Below the pieces are notes generated by a model. That model was not told the origin of the DNA. It searched no databases and saw only the letters and a list, made by a program, of their open reading frames with translations. DNA of 64,000 bases, taken from Ligula intestinalis (lineage: Eukaryota; Platyhelminthes; Cestoda; Diphyllobothriidea; Diphyllobothriidae). The position numbers and the translations under genes are program-made. The number at the start of each line of letters is the position of its first letter. Positions within the stretch are counted from its first letter, which is position 1. Where the stretch lies: NCBI GenBank assembly GCA_036362985.1, contig JAYGXS010000001.1, forward strand, positions 78,006,282 to 78,070,281, read 5' to 3'. Positions 12,740 through 24,318 of this stretch are shown here, piece after piece.

Positions 12740-13878
12740 CTAGGGCCGGCGTCGGCAACCTATGGCTCGCGAGCCAGGTGTGGCCCTTTTGATAGCATCT
12801 GGCTCTCTCAGCTAAAACAGTAATAAAACATTTAAGATTTTGTGATTTTGGTTTCTCCAATGATGTGCCACCGCCGAGACGCGTATTGACATCAATTTAG
12901 TATCGACTAACCTCTTGCATTCCGGCCCCCATAGGTGTGACCTACCAATTGTTTCAGTGTTCCATTTCCGATTAGCCGACAGCAGCTGCTCCCTTTTATC
13001 CCGCGTTCCAACGACCGTGACAAGTTGACTAAATAACAGACGCTCTACTGAAGGACGACTGCACCTAGACTTTACCTCGGCTTAGTAGAGGTCAGGCTGG
13101 AAGACAAGGCTATCTTACGTGCAAAGGCCAGCTTGCCTTGACACCCATAGCCCTTGTGTTTATTTCCTCCAGACGGATGCATTTATCACACGCAAGCAAA
13201 CAGTCCATTCACGGAAACTTGCCTTGTTTATCAAGAAATTACTCCTTACGTCTGAGTGCTTTCTTCCATCAGACGGAATACTCTCAGTGTAGTGGTTATA
13301 GTACTTACGTTAAAGATTTTGAAGAAGAAGTGGCTAACCTAAAGGCCTCAAACGTGTTTATGAATAAGTTTAAGTCACTCAATGAAGATTTGGATAGAAT
13401 CGCACGACATCAAGCGGAGTTGGTGGGAAAACTCAGGTGGACAGAAATTAAAAATCTTCAACCCGAAGACTAGCTGATAATCGGAAGGTGGCATGCGCTC
13501 CTTGTCATACCACACACTACAGCGGCTGAGTGTTGCTGTATTGACCTTCTTTGGATCTACATATGCATGTGAGCAGTCATTCTCACGTCTTAAATACATC
13601 AAGACTATCCTTAAATCACGTCTTACGGATGAAAGACTCAATGCTTGCATGAAGCTTGACCTTAACAACTACCAACCCGACTACAAAGCCATCAGCAAAT
13701 CCAGGCAGCAACAGAAGACGCATTAATGGTGAATATTATAACCATGTTATTTAAAAGGATGAATCCATTTAATTAAATTCAATCTTTACGTAAATTATAT
13801 GGCTATCACTGAAATATATATCCACATATTTGCTATCTTGGCTCTCTGAGTCAAAAAATTTTCCGACCGCTGCCCTAG
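12740..13878 (+). mobile_element. hAT DNA transposon relic with terminal inverted repeats
   Basis: The left end (ctagggccggcgtcggcaac) and the right end (ending ccgaccgctgccctag) are imperfect inverted repeats of about 17 bp. Next to the left end lies the string 'ctatggctcgcgagcc', and 'ggctctct' occurs near both ends, a style familiar from hAT elements of animals. The interior holds transposase remnants (13138-13726). A clear 8-bp target duplication was not found: flanking bases agree at only about half the positions, so the element is old. At 1.14 kb it is much shorter than an autonomous hAT and must be internally deleted. Confidence 0.75.
13138..13726 (+). pseudogene. hAT transposase C-terminal remnant
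   Basis: Two frames separated by a break. The first (13138-13473) contains FFHQTEYSQCSGY and FNKFKSLNED-like residues. The second (13493-13726) contains LTFFGSTYACEQSFSRLKYI followed by SRLTDERLNACM and NNYQPDYKAISKS, which match the dimerisation region of animal hAT transposases of the kind domesticated in ZBED and GTF2IRD2 genes (FGSTYLCE.TFS..K, SRLTDEHL). Transposase would cut and paste the element; this one is dead: N-terminal zinc finger and first catalytic parts are missing. Confidence 0.8.
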
Positions 13879-13879
13879 G

Positions 13880-14440
13880 TGATGCTGTCTTGCAAGGACG
13901 ACCTGCCTTTTCCCCTATTTGGAGACGAGGGCGGCATAAAAATTTGATTCCAACTCCCCTCCCAACCCTGTCGTCCGACTAAGTGTGTCTGTATTGCTCA
14001 CTGGTGCTCCATGCTGAAATCACCTAACACGTTTATAGATTGTCTTAATGTATAGAACTCATCGTTCTATAAGTTACCGAAAACTGACAAAATCCACGTC
14101 CCTAGGGCAATGACTCTGATGATGTCGCCATAAAATGTCGTCAGAGCATCCCTCCTTAAAGCGCCAGTATGAATCTACAACTAGCCCGCCATCTGACCAT
14201 GTATTGAGGTGCGCCCCCAAAAGGCTATGGCCACATTCTCACACCAAGAGCCTGATATACACTCGGTTCTTGTTACATTAGAGTTTTTGGTAAACATTTC
14301 AAATACGTATCGTCGCAAATTCCTTAAAACTCCTCGGTTTTTAATACGGGACCGGCGGTAAAATGGGTGAAATAAGTAGGTCGCATCGGGGGAAATGAGG
14401 TAGAAACAAAAAGAAAAGGAAAAAGATAGTTCCGATTAGG
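13880..14440. other. No recognisable gene
   Basis: Mixed-composition DNA between the hAT relic and the Penelope-like pieces. No motif recognised. Confidence 0.35.
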
Positions 14441-14830
14441 CGCCTAATCCAAGAAGTTGAAAGACACCTGAGGAAGCAACAGATCCGAGAGGCGCGCAAA
14501 CCGACAACCACTCTACGAAATCTGCTTGTTCACATTAAGGATAGAGCTGGCTTTTTAAACAGAAAAGAGGTCGCTTACAAAATTTTTTCTTGCGCGTGCA
14601 CTGCAGTTTTTTGTGGACAAACAGGAAAGTCATCCTTTGTGCGGTTAGACTAACATCAATAAACGGTAAAGAAGCACGATCACCCGTCGCAAGTCGCCAT
14701 GCGTACACTTGAAACTGGACACCAAGTCACATGGGATCAAACCAGCATTGTTGGCTTCGATTCATATAGGAAAGACTACGAATTTCTTGAGGTAATTATC
14801 TGGAAAAGGCATCAGCCAGCAAGCCCTGCT
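14440..14830 (+). mobile_element. Penelope-like element fragment: GIY-YIG endonuclease relic 1
   Basis: In one frame with a few stops the DNA reads through a GIY-YIG nuclease of Penelope type: linker TTTLRNLLVHIKDRAG, then VAYKIFSCACTAVFCGQTGK (the GIY...YIG core), then, after stop codons, SQVAMRTLETGHQVTWDQT and FLEVIIWKRHQ. It is a different family from the element that follows directly downstream. The 3' part of this relic is included in the open frame that starts at 14699. Confidence 0.7.
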
Positions 14831-15895
14831 TTTGACCAACGAGGACAAAGCATTACAGATTTTTCGGTATGTTTAAAATACTCACTAAAAGTGTTCAGGA
14901 AAGCAACCAACGCTATGCAAGTCCTGGACTACAACAGCAACTACCCAATTGGTCACAAACGCAGCTGCGTAAGAGTGCTTAACCGGCGCGTTGAGACGCA
15001 TTGCAGTGAAGTGAAATACAAAGGTGCTGAATTTAAACACCCTCGACGGGTACTGAGAGCGAATGATCACCCACGCAGTCTTGTCAACCAATGCATACGC
15101 AAGCGAGAAAAGAAGTCACATCCAACTGGCCCAAACATTTGGCGAGCTCTTCCGTACGTTAAGAATGTATCGGAAGCGGTTAGCCGTCTACTCACCCCAC
15201 TGGGAGTTGGAGTTGCGCACAGGCCAGAAGCAACTATCAGGCATCGGGTCATGAGACCGAAAGACCCACTGCCACGGCAGAAAATGGCTGGAGTCGTTTA
15301 CCGGATCTGGTGTACTTGTGGACAAAGCGACTATTTCGGACAAACCGGAAGATCACTCCGGACAACAATGGCCAAGCATGCAGTGGCGGTGAGAAAGAAA
15401 GACGCCAACTCCCCGGTTGCAGCTCACTCGACAGGACCCGGCCATATTTTCAAGTTTGTCGAGGCCGAAATCTTCGCAAGAGGCGACTACCGCATGAGCC
15501 GCGAGCTGCTGGAGTCATGGTTCTCAGGCCCCCAGACCATCAGCAAGCGCAACGATTTGGTGTTCCCATACGGTGTACTGAGAAGTTTCCTGAGCAAGAG
15601 AATCAGTCACGTGGGAAGGGCCGGACGCAACAACAACTCTGACGACAGCGGGCATAATTGTCACGCAATTATCAGGCCCGCATCTCACGCTGACATGGCA
15701 ATTATGGCAATAACTGAGTCGAACGCGGAGTGTCTAGCCAGTACCGCATCAATTAAGACCCAAGCGGTGGCTACAGAAGTGAACAATTATCACACACACG
15801 CGGATGACCACTATGAACTACAAAATACCGTGCAGCCTGTGCATACCTCCAACTCATCTGCGTATGATCATGACCATGATCATGATCACCTATGA
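14699..15895 (+). CDS. Chimeric Penelope-like ORF with complete GIY-YIG endonuclease
   Basis: A 398-codon open frame spanning two tandem elements. Residues 1-40 are the tail of the upstream GIY-YIG relic. Residues about 55-140 resemble the end of a Penelope reverse transcriptase (GHKRSCVRVLNRRVETHC, RVLRANDHPRSLVNQCIRK). Then comes the linker (VSEAVSRLLTPLGVGVAHRP, 157-176) and a full GIY-YIG domain: VVYRIWC at 199-205, YFGQTGRS at 212-219, His227, and the catalytic Glu in LLESWF (270-275) followed by KRND. Such nucleases cut target DNA for insertion. The C-terminus ends in an alternating His-Asp run encoded by a simple repeat. The reverse-transcriptase core is absent, so it is a 5'-truncated copy; whether the fused protein is ever made is unknown. 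Confidence 0.75.
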   Translation: MRTLETGHQVTWDQTSIVGFDSYRKDYEFLEVIIWKRHQPASPAFDQRGQSITDFSVCLKYSLKVFRKATNAMQVLDYNSNYPIGHKRSCVRVLNRRVETHCSEVKYKGAEFKHPRRVLRANDHPRSLVNQCIRKREKKSHPTGPNIWRALPYVKNVSEAVSRLLTPLGVGVAHRPEATIRHRVMRPKDPLPRQKMAGVVYRIWCTCGQSDYFGQTGRSLRTTMAKHAVAVRKKDANSPVAAHSTGPGHIFKFVEAEIFARGDYRMSRELLESWFSGPQTISKRNDLVFPYGVLRSFLSKRISHVGRAGRNNNSDDSGHNCHAIIRPASHADMAIMAITESNAECLASTASIKTQAVATEVNNYHTHADDHYELQNTVQPVHTSNSSAYDHDHDHDHL

Positions 15896-16039
15896 TTAAG
15901 GATTCGCGAACGAATCCGAAGCGTCAGGCAAAAAAATCTCTTGTTCCTGCGATCGCATCTTCTTCCTCTGAATTGCCTCCTGGGACTCAAATATTATCTA
16001 CTTTTGGCAAAATGCTCACTGTTCTTTTTATTTTTTCAC

Positions 16040-16082
16040 ACGTCCGACGAAGACCTGATGTGCCAGAGTCGAAAATTTGCAA
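16040..16082 (+). ncRNA. Hammerhead-ribozyme-like relic in PLE tail
   Basis: Core-like sequence CCGACGA at 16044-16050 (canonical CUGANGA with one change), a stem II made of GAC/GUC plus CUG/CAG with one bulge (16051-16070), GAAA at 16071-16074, then AAUU as a minimal palindromic stem III followed by U. Stem I pairing is weak. It sits in the 3' tail of the preceding Penelope-like element, where hammerheads are known to occur. Confidence 0.35.
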
Positions 16083-16364
16083 CACAGTTTGTCAGCATTT
16101 CCCACCGAACTTCTTTTACTAAGTTACATTTGTTGGAATGCCAATGTCCCAGAAAATCTAGTGTATGGCGCGCGGTAAATAAACTGAAAATACAAAGACC
16201 AGGAAACAAGAAATGCGTGTAATGCAGAATTTTCTACATATAGGTGATGTTATAAAAAGAAGGACTTTTTTCGAATTTTTAAAACACACCGCATTTTTCA
16301 CTGCATTTGCACAGGTATTTTAGCACCATAAGAGAAAAGGCAACCCCATGTCGTCATATGGATA

Positions 16365-16610
16365 AAACTCAACTCAACTAAATATAATCAAAACGCAAAA
16401 GTAAAGTTAAATTTATAAAACTCAATCATTAACTAAAACTAAACTAATCGAAAATTAAGCTAAATCTAAGCAAAGTAAGTAAGATAAGGTAAAGCGATCT
16501 TTACTCAACTCCCTAAATTTAAAACTTCGCTAAACTAAACTTGGGCCAAAATTAAACCTTATAATAGACTAAAAACAAGACTAAACTGAAACTAAACTTG
16601 GCAAAGATTT
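16365..16610. repeat. Degenerate AACTAAA-type low-complexity tract
   Basis: About 240 bases consist of loosely repeated strings such as 'aaactaaac', 'aactcaact' and 'taaattt', with very little G. It looks like an old minisatellite or simple-sequence tract; no exact period is kept. Confidence 0.55.
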
Positions 16611-16794
16611 CCATGGTAGCACACTCAGGTCAAATTTGTATTTGTATATGTCTGCCCAATGAATTTCAGCAGGCATAGTTTTCTTGCTCAGAGGTTTTCC
16701 AAATGACTCAGTGCAGTACACCTACTCATTTAAAACCTGTGTGGCTTGGCAAGGCAGCTAGAAAATCCTCCCCTTCCCTTCCATTAACAGTTGA

Positions 16795-17035
16795 AGAAGG
16801 GATACATAAACATATTTTAGCTCAGGGAGCCAGAAGTAAAAGAGGGGATGCTCCAATTTAGCTACCGGGCAAGATTTTCGCCTATCATTTCTCGCTTACG
16901 AAAGGCACCCTTTGCAGAAGGGATACATACACATCCCTTAGCTTAGGAATAGACGGGTTGCTTAAGTTAAGCTGCCAGTCAACACCCTCGCCTATCATTT
17001 TCAGTAACGAAGGCGTCCTCTGCTGAGGCCACTGT
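16795..17035 (+). repeat. Two-copy tandem duplication, unit about 120 bp
   Basis: Both units begin with 'gaagggatacata' (16796 and 16918), pass through a 'ttagct.ag' string (16827, 16938), and end with 'gcctatcattt' and 'acgaaggc'-like strings (16879-16907, 16991-17012). The two units are diverged in the middle. Confidence 0.65.
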
Positions 17036-17039
17036 TCAA

Positions 17040-18560
17040 CACCAGCATTACGTACGAAATGACATTACCATAACCGAGCACTTACTCTACTAAACCAGCG
17101 CGCACTTACACGAAATTTTCCCAGTCCCCTCTCTTACTCCCCTTTAGAAGAAGTGCCACACTTCGCAGTACATTACGTTACTCTCCATTTCTTACTGAAC
17201 ATTCTTTCGCATTTATGCTTAAGCCCACTTCTTGCATCACCCCAGCACGCATTCACAGGTTCCGCCACCAATTGCGTTTAATATTTTTTATCGCACAACA
17301 GTCGCATACAAAAATAACTTCCTAGCTTATTTAGCTTCCCAGTCGAACTCCCGCCCTCATGATTAACTTCCACTGACCTGTGACATCCGCAGCAGCCCTC
17401 GAGCAGCCCTCATAGGACACAACGATGGATGTGCGGGTACAATACCATGCATGACATCACGCACTTCCACGCTTTCTTCTCATGCACACAGGGTCCACTT
17501 CCTTCAAAAAACTGGTGCAGGATTCCTGCCGTACATGTATTCCATCAAAAAACGCATCCTGTTTAAGCTATTTATGTTACCTCAACACACATGCAACAAT
17601 GGCAGACTTCTCTGCTGATATAACTCCACAACTTCCACTGAGGTAAATAACCGCATAAATCTTCCGTCTTGCTAGATCGTTCAAGTTGGGGCTGGCTAAC
17701 CTTTTCATAATTTCCACACATGCTCTGTAATTATCAATGCAAACAAAAAGGCTCTTAATTCACTACCAAACTATCAAATATACTTCCAAACGCCTCATAC
17801 ACAAATCACTCCGGCTACCATAATTCACAAACCTTATTCTCAAAATTCCTAGTCCCTGTCACATTATTCAACACACGCAAAAATACCCCAGGTCACTGAC
17901 ATTCGCATGCACCACCCATAATTACAAAAAAATTCAAAAATTAAACGCAACTTCCAATACAAACATCATTTCACATTCACTATCATCTAATTACGCTGAT
18001 CGCTAAATAAATAACATAACACTTACGCACACATTAACATCAATACGAAATAACACACAACAATATGTACTAATACTTGCACTTAAACATTAGCATTGTC
18101 TCCTCGCTCATGTCCTTCATTCATCACAAGCTGTCCACTGCTCATTTTTGCCACGTCATCCGGCACACAATTTTCCCTCGCCCTCTCAAACACCACTATC
18201 CTTCATTCTCATTGGCTATCACTGACGCTGCCTCCTGATCTGTCACAAACTTTCGCGAGGCGGTTTATTCGATTGCTCTTCTTTTTTAAAGCACCTTTTT
18301 GCCCACACTTTTATAAAATTTGCACGCCATATGCGATCGCTATATAGCCGCCGCATTAAATTAGCTCAACAAAAAATCGCTAATTTTTGCACTTATTTTA
18401 ACAACGCCCACTCCGCTCCTATCCGTTTTCTCCACCCATAAAACCCCCAATGACACGCCTTCCATAAGACAGAAACCCGGGGGCTTCTTCCATACAATAA
18501 CACTACCAATTTCACTTCTGCCCTAAACTTAAACTAGCAAAACTAAAATAAACAACACTA
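17040..18560. other. G-poor, C-rich strand-asymmetric region without a gene
   Basis: On the plus strand this stretch has many C and A but strikingly few G over about 1.5 kb, unlike flanking DNA. One 83-codon frame at 18096-18347 is unlikely to be a gene. The asymmetry could reflect transcription of the minus strand, or an old expanded satellite. Confidence 0.45.
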
Positions 18561-21500
18561 ATGATTTTCGTGTGAGCGGAGCAATGGAGTGGTAAATGCT
18601 GAAAAGGTGCAAAATAAAACAGGTTTACTACAACGAATCAAGTAATCAGATGTGCATAGTAAGGTATGGTGCAAGTTAAAAGGAATCGTTACCGAGTTCT
18701 TCCTGCACTATCGGTCTGTCTTTCGCTCCCAATAAAAATAGGCTGAATGGTCATTTAATTTGAATTGTAAAGCATAAATTTGGTTTTTTAATGCTGTCCA
18801 TTTGTGTTTATGAGCTAATACGCAATTTTCACAATCTTCTGTCAGTGTTCCCTTACTCAATAATAATTTTTTGTAAATGCGTTCACGCCCATATGTTACT
18901 GACTGTTAAACATTTACAAACTTAGGCATGTTGCATGCAGTACTTGCCATACTCTGTATAGAAAGCTGGTAACGTGAAGCGTGTTTGCTGGTTTAGTAAC
19001 CATTCTTCAACTACATTTAGAAAAGCGATAATCTAACAAAAGGATGGTGCTTGCAACTGAAATTTATGTTTTTTATTCTTTTTTGGAAACTGTTTATGCT
19101 GATATATTTTTTGCTTATGTAAAAAGCTGAAAAGATATTAAACGCCTCCAGATTCTTTCCGGTTCCTTGCTGAAACTTTTTTCCGTAGGAGAATGAAACA
19201 ACAGATCAAGCAGATCGAGAGGGCAACCGAACTTGAAATTGAGATTATCAGAACCTGTGAGCAAGGTAAAATAGATTGTCATTCATGCAATTTTGACTGA
19301 GTATTTCGGCTTGCACAGCATAACACATCAATTTTACTCCGTTTTTTAGGACAACGCATTTTATCTATATAAGTTCGCCAAATTCTAAAACTATGAAACA
19401 GACTAAGACTATGCTCAGAGCAATATACATATTTCTCTCTTCACTTCAGAGTTAACGTTTCGCAGAGATGCGTTTTCGTGGGTTATTTCTTAGGATCCGT
19501 TCTATGGATTTTCAATCTTTTGGGAAAATTTACGTATTAATCCGTTTTAACTCATATTTATATAAGTGTAAAATACAGTGTTTGAGAGCATAGGAAGATT
19601 ATTTAATTTCATTTTAGTTTGTGAAGGTTTTATAATGGTTTAAGATGCATATGAAAACGCGTACAAAGGCATGAGTTTCAATTTATATGCCCTTATGCGT
19701 TCAAAGACATAGTTGATAAAGTAAACCGATCACGGGAACAAGGACTTTATTTTCGTGACGTCTCGGAATTTAAGAGTATTCCATCGTCGAAGGTGGTATG
19801 CGCAATAATCTTCAAATTATTTCAAGGAAGATTTAGCTGGGCACATCGGTGACCGCAAGGGCGCCTCTTTACACTGCTCTGCAAATTCAGCAATTGTTGT
19901 TGTGTGGTCGGATATTCGTCTCGTCAGGCGGGCGGTGGTGGTGGCGTCGGGTTAACAGAGGCCATTGATCGCATTCACATTGCCCCTCGTGAGTTTCGCC
20001 GATGACCTCAAAACATTACCCAGACAAGACTTGAACATTTAATGTAGTAGATCCATTGTGCAATTTGCATTGTAGTTATAATTGGGTTAATGCCTTCATT
20101 TTGTCTGCGTAAGTACTTAAAAGGTGATACTTCAATTTCAATTTTTTTAGTGTTCTGGCTATAGCCAAAATTTTGCATTGAAAATGAGATGGTATGTCAG
20201 CCGTGATAAACGCTTTCCCAAATGTACTGATCTTCCGGTTTTGCACGCTCTTGGTATTTTTAGCATGGCAAGCAGATTTGGCGGATGAGCGGATTCATTC
20301 CTCGACACATCATTATTTGCATACAAATATGAATAACGACATATCTTGGCGGATATTAGCACCTTATGTTGCATGATTTGTTTTCCAATGTTGTTAGATA
20401 TCGTTGGAAAGTCATTTATCTTTGTCAATAACAAAACTTTGTTCTTCGTCCTAATAGAACGTATTTATTGTTTCTTGGACCATTTAGGTAGGTACATAAA
20501 TTGTTTATATACGTAAATTAACTTTTACGGGGCACTGCTTGCTTCTTAAGGAGCTCATCGGCCTGTTCTATTTTGCCCGACCTCGGCTTGTCAACAACAC
20601 AGTGGTTGAAACCTGTGATTCCCAACCACCGTAACCGTTGTCACCATCAATTTCGTTTTCCGCCCTGCAGATGATACATGCAGTGTTTAATTTAGCTTGG
20701 TACTAGTACTCTTGGTGTTAGTGCATCTATGTCAGTAGTTCACAACCGTTTTATAAGTATCAGAATATAAACTGAAAACGAGTGACAGCGGCCTCTTTCG
20801 AGGGAAGTTAGTTGTGCACCGCCTGCGGATGGAAAATTAGACCAAGAATTTGGATGACTCCGGCTCAAAATACAGCACAAGCTTCGGCGGAACTTTAAAA
20901 GAGCATATAAAATACTCTGTCATGATTGTTCCCAAACCGTTTCCTCACATCGATCTCTTCGTGTCATTCGAATCCACAAAAATATTTCGCCTGGGTATGC
21001 GTCAGCCCTGAGGATTCTTAAGTGGATCCATTGTCTTGAGTATTTTACCTTTAACTTAATGCAGTGACTTTGCTACATCGCCGGATAAGCCTGCATGCAT
21101 AACACATCGTTTTTGGCTTCTGATGGCTCATATTTGCCTCCAATGAGGGCGGAAATTGTCCTAACGTCGTTATTCACGAGTAATATAGCAGCGTGATTTG
21201 CATACGGATATCCTCACGATAGCTTTCAGATTTAGATTGCCAGTGCCTCGGATATTGACGCAATATCGTGTCATTTCTAAGGTTATTAGGTGGACTTTCA
21301 AATTTGGCAAATATTGAAGAAGTGGTCATGACTGGTGATCTTTATAACGCTAACTATGTGCTGACCCTCACCTGTGATGATGCCTAGTTGACTTGACTTG
21401 AGTTAAGCTGAATAAAAAAACACGAACAATTCACCTTTTAAGATTAACTTCTAGAATTATATCTGAGGACTGATGTTAAACTAGAAGTAGTGTTCAAACT

Positions 21501-21630
21501 GCTATCTGCATTTTCACACATAGTTACACCAGCTCACTGAACGTGTTTTAACCATGATCACAATCTACTCAGCTACACTAAGTCCAACTAGGTGCACCTA
21601 GCAAACATTAAAAAGATAACATAAAACATG
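18560..21630. other. Mostly no gene; possible zinc-finger scrap near 20930
   Basis: No gene recognised. At about 20915-20985 (+) one frame reads CHDCSQTVSSHRSLRVIRIH, a C2H2-finger-like spacing with a variant linker, similar in style to fingers at the ends of some LINE proteins; it may be a transposon remnant. Confidence 0.3.
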
Positions 21631-21639
21631 GCCACGCAC

Positions 21640-21950
21640 CCGGTGGGTACGTTTCTCGCACTGACTGCCCTCCCAAGGCGGTGGACACTGACAGTGGAAA
21701 TCGAGGCCATTAGGATCGCTGACACAAGTTCCATTGTTTAGGCAAATCGTGGTTTCCCCCGGATCCAACTCTTCAAGCCTGTTTTCCTCAAATTAACAAG
21801 CATCTACACGGAGTTCGCAGCGCTTGCCTCTCCAACGCCTTTCACACTCACATTCAAATCCATCTGTACTTTCAGGTAAGGGCTTGCAAACTCCATGCTA
21901 AGAAAAAGTCTCATTGAGGCAAGGCTTGTAGCTGGCATAACACTTGGTGT
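21640..21950 (-). pseudogene. Notch-ligand-like exon: two EGF repeats with two stops
   Basis: Acceptor 'tttttctttctag', then one frame for 311 bases. Two EGF repeats are clear: CYASYKPCLNETFS, stop TAG, HGVC, GFECECERRWRGKRCE; then DAC, stop TAA, ICLNNGTC, FHCQCPPPWEGSQCE. Both have six Cys in EGF spacing and the WxGxxCE ending. A donor 'gtgcgt' follows at 21639. The two stops are the only defects, suggesting fairly recent loss of function. Confidence 0.65.
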
Positions 21951-23629
21951 CTAGAAAGAAAAAAAGAGTTTTAATTGATTGCAGCTGAGGTCGTCTAGTG
22001 TAAAGTTTAGCTAAAATAGGAAAAACTCTATTTTACAGGAAAAAACATATTTTTCTCACAAAATGGAATTTCACCAAAAGCCGAGTTCATTTGGGAAAGT
22101 AGACTCAAAAGGTTAAGCTGCCTAAAACTGAACTTGAACACTGAAAATGATGCATAATAAGAGTTGACTGTTACTGATATATGCATAAAGTTTTTTTGCT
22201 TATGCATGCTTTGGCAGTTCAGAAGCTTGAGGCAAACGGAGGATGAGTTGATAATTTTGTTCTTCTTGCATTTGGCTTCCTTGATATTGTTATAAACTCT
22301 AGGTTTATGGAATGTATTTTATTGGACAGCGTAAACAGCATGTAAGCATCTCGTGGTTTAAGCATTTGTCGGCGTTTTCTATTTAACTTTATTTTGATAT
22401 TTTCAAAGACATTGGAGAATCGAGAGCAAATAAAATGAGTATTAAAGCAAAACTGCTGTCCAAATTTGCTCAAAGTTCACGATTACATTTGGCTTAGTCT
22501 GTGTATTAGGAATTGTCATTTTCCAATGTGCGCATTTATTGGGCTAAAAAGGGATGCCTAGTTGTTACCCAAATGAGACTGGTTCGTTACTACATTTTTA
22601 TTTTCTCACGTCATCCATTAATTATGCCTAGAAGACTTTTATTAAGGATAAAACGTTAGCGATCATTTTGCCAATCGAGACTTCCAATTAATATCCAGTT
22701 GTCTTGTTATTTTTAGGGCAGTCTACAGTCAACAATTGTTATATTTTATAGTTATTTTATTCTGCCATAAGAACTTAAACTTGAAGGGAAGCTTAGTAAG
22801 GAGAATAATAAATGTTTAACTATTTTCTACGGAAAGATTTGTACTTTTGTTTTTTGACTAAAATGTACCGTAATAAATAACCAAATAACCCATTTAGATT
22901 ATTCACTCAACAATGTGTTCAACACTGACTCTGCTGCAGAAAAATATACAAACACATTCAAAATGTTTTCATTTAACCAATATTTAATGCATTGTAAAAA
23001 CACCTAGACACCATTCAACAATACACAAACCCAGAAAAACTTTATATTTTTATCTTTCTGTTTTTTTGTTTATTTTCGCATTTTATTATGTACGCAATGG
23101 TTTCTAGAATCTAATTGGCTGTTTAATAAATACAATAATCTTTGTTTCAAAATAAATGACTAATCTACTTATTCTATTTGCAAATGCAGGGTTCGACCTG
23201 TTGTTTCACCCCGACGGGTTTAAGTTCTCTAGGAATTTCAACCTCGTAAGACATACAGAAGTGGCACAAAAAAGCAGCGTATATGGGATCATACAGTTTT
23301 TGCCTTAATAGACAAACTGACACAAGTATCCATCCAACGTTTTTTGGTCAGTCCACTATATTAAATGGTTATTGCGTTCTCTAGTAGACACACCGTGAAG
23401 TTGATGTGATTGTTGGCCAGCAAGTTGGTAGAGAGAGTGAGTCATGTCGGAATATTTTCAACCACAACACTCTTCTACTTGTTGGTCTTACTTTATAATG
23501 GACTATAATCAATACTCAAAGTAGCCATCTACGACAACTCAAGTTCCCAGTCAGGGCTTCAGACCATCTTCACGTCAGTCACTTTAAAAATAAGGAAGCA
23601 AAAGAGGATTCATTGGCGCCATGTCTCAC

Positions 23630-23747
23630 CTTCGTTTCCATTGCAGATTCACTTGAATCTTATATCTGTGTTTTCACATTGAGCATTTTCTGCACATAGT
23701 TTGGGGTCACAATAGTCTTTGTGTGTACAGAACTGGCCAAAGTACCC
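23630..23747 (-). pseudogene. Notch-ligand-like exon: EGF repeat with frameshift and stop
   Basis: Starts YFGQFCTHKDYCDPK, which closes the DSL domain and opens an EGF repeat. An extra A in an A-run near 23700 shifts the frame; after it the reading is LCAENAQCENTDIRFK, then TGA where the fifth Cys codon is expected, then ICNGNE before the donor 'gtgaga'. With the extra base removed the exon is 117 bases and both ends are phase 1. Confidence 0.55.
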
Positions 23748-24274
23748 TTAATACATGAAGTGTATGTAATTTTCGGACTCAGTTATTAATCTGCATGCTA
23801 GCCTTAAGATAGCACATCGTGAAAAGGAACGTGAATGAGGCAGTCTGAAGTTATTCATGAAAAAACGCTATGCGACAGCGTTAGTTGTTTGTCTATATCA
23901 GTCACGTTTAAAGAAAATCAGCATAAATTTTGGCAGCACAGTCAGGTTTTTCTGTAAATATGGATGAATTTTACTGGAATTTACGATAAAATTATGCTAG
24001 ATTATTCCCTGCCAGCACAATTTCAAAAGTGGGCGGGATGACGATGGGGGATGCTGGTGTAGCCAGTGTTGATGTTTAAGCTATATGTATTAGCTCGCAA
24101 CTCGAAACTTTTAGAATGCTGTAGACGGACCTAAAAGGCAATCTTAATGAGTTTCTGATTATTTTGAACTTAAATTGTGTTTTCAGAGTACATTTGATAG
24201 TATTTTTACGGATAATTTAGTACTATGCATACGCTTTCCAGATATTTGACGTGGAGATCCGGGATTGATGATGT

Positions 24275-24318
24275 GGGTGAGGACGGGAATATTCGACTTG
24301 AAAACCCCGTCCTCACCC
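24275..24318. repeat. Perfect 13-bp inverted repeat in a pseudogene intron
   Basis: GGGTGAGGACGGG (24275-24287) and its exact complement CCCGTCCTCACCC (24306-24318) are separated by 18 bases. Outer, looser inverted matches (GATCCGGG at about 24256 and CCCGGATC at about 24340) extend the foldback to nearly 100 bases. It may be a small foldback transposon. Confidence 0.8.

Noticed and set aside
12731..13886. Clean 8-bp target site duplication for the hAT relic
   Set aside because: The bases flanking the two ends agree at only about half the positions.
20520..20660. Possible minus-strand terminal exon with acceptor 'catctgcag' and a frame ending QADELLKKQAVPRKS
   Set aside because: Two frames are equally open from the acceptor and neither resembles a known protein or the Notch-ligand C-terminus.
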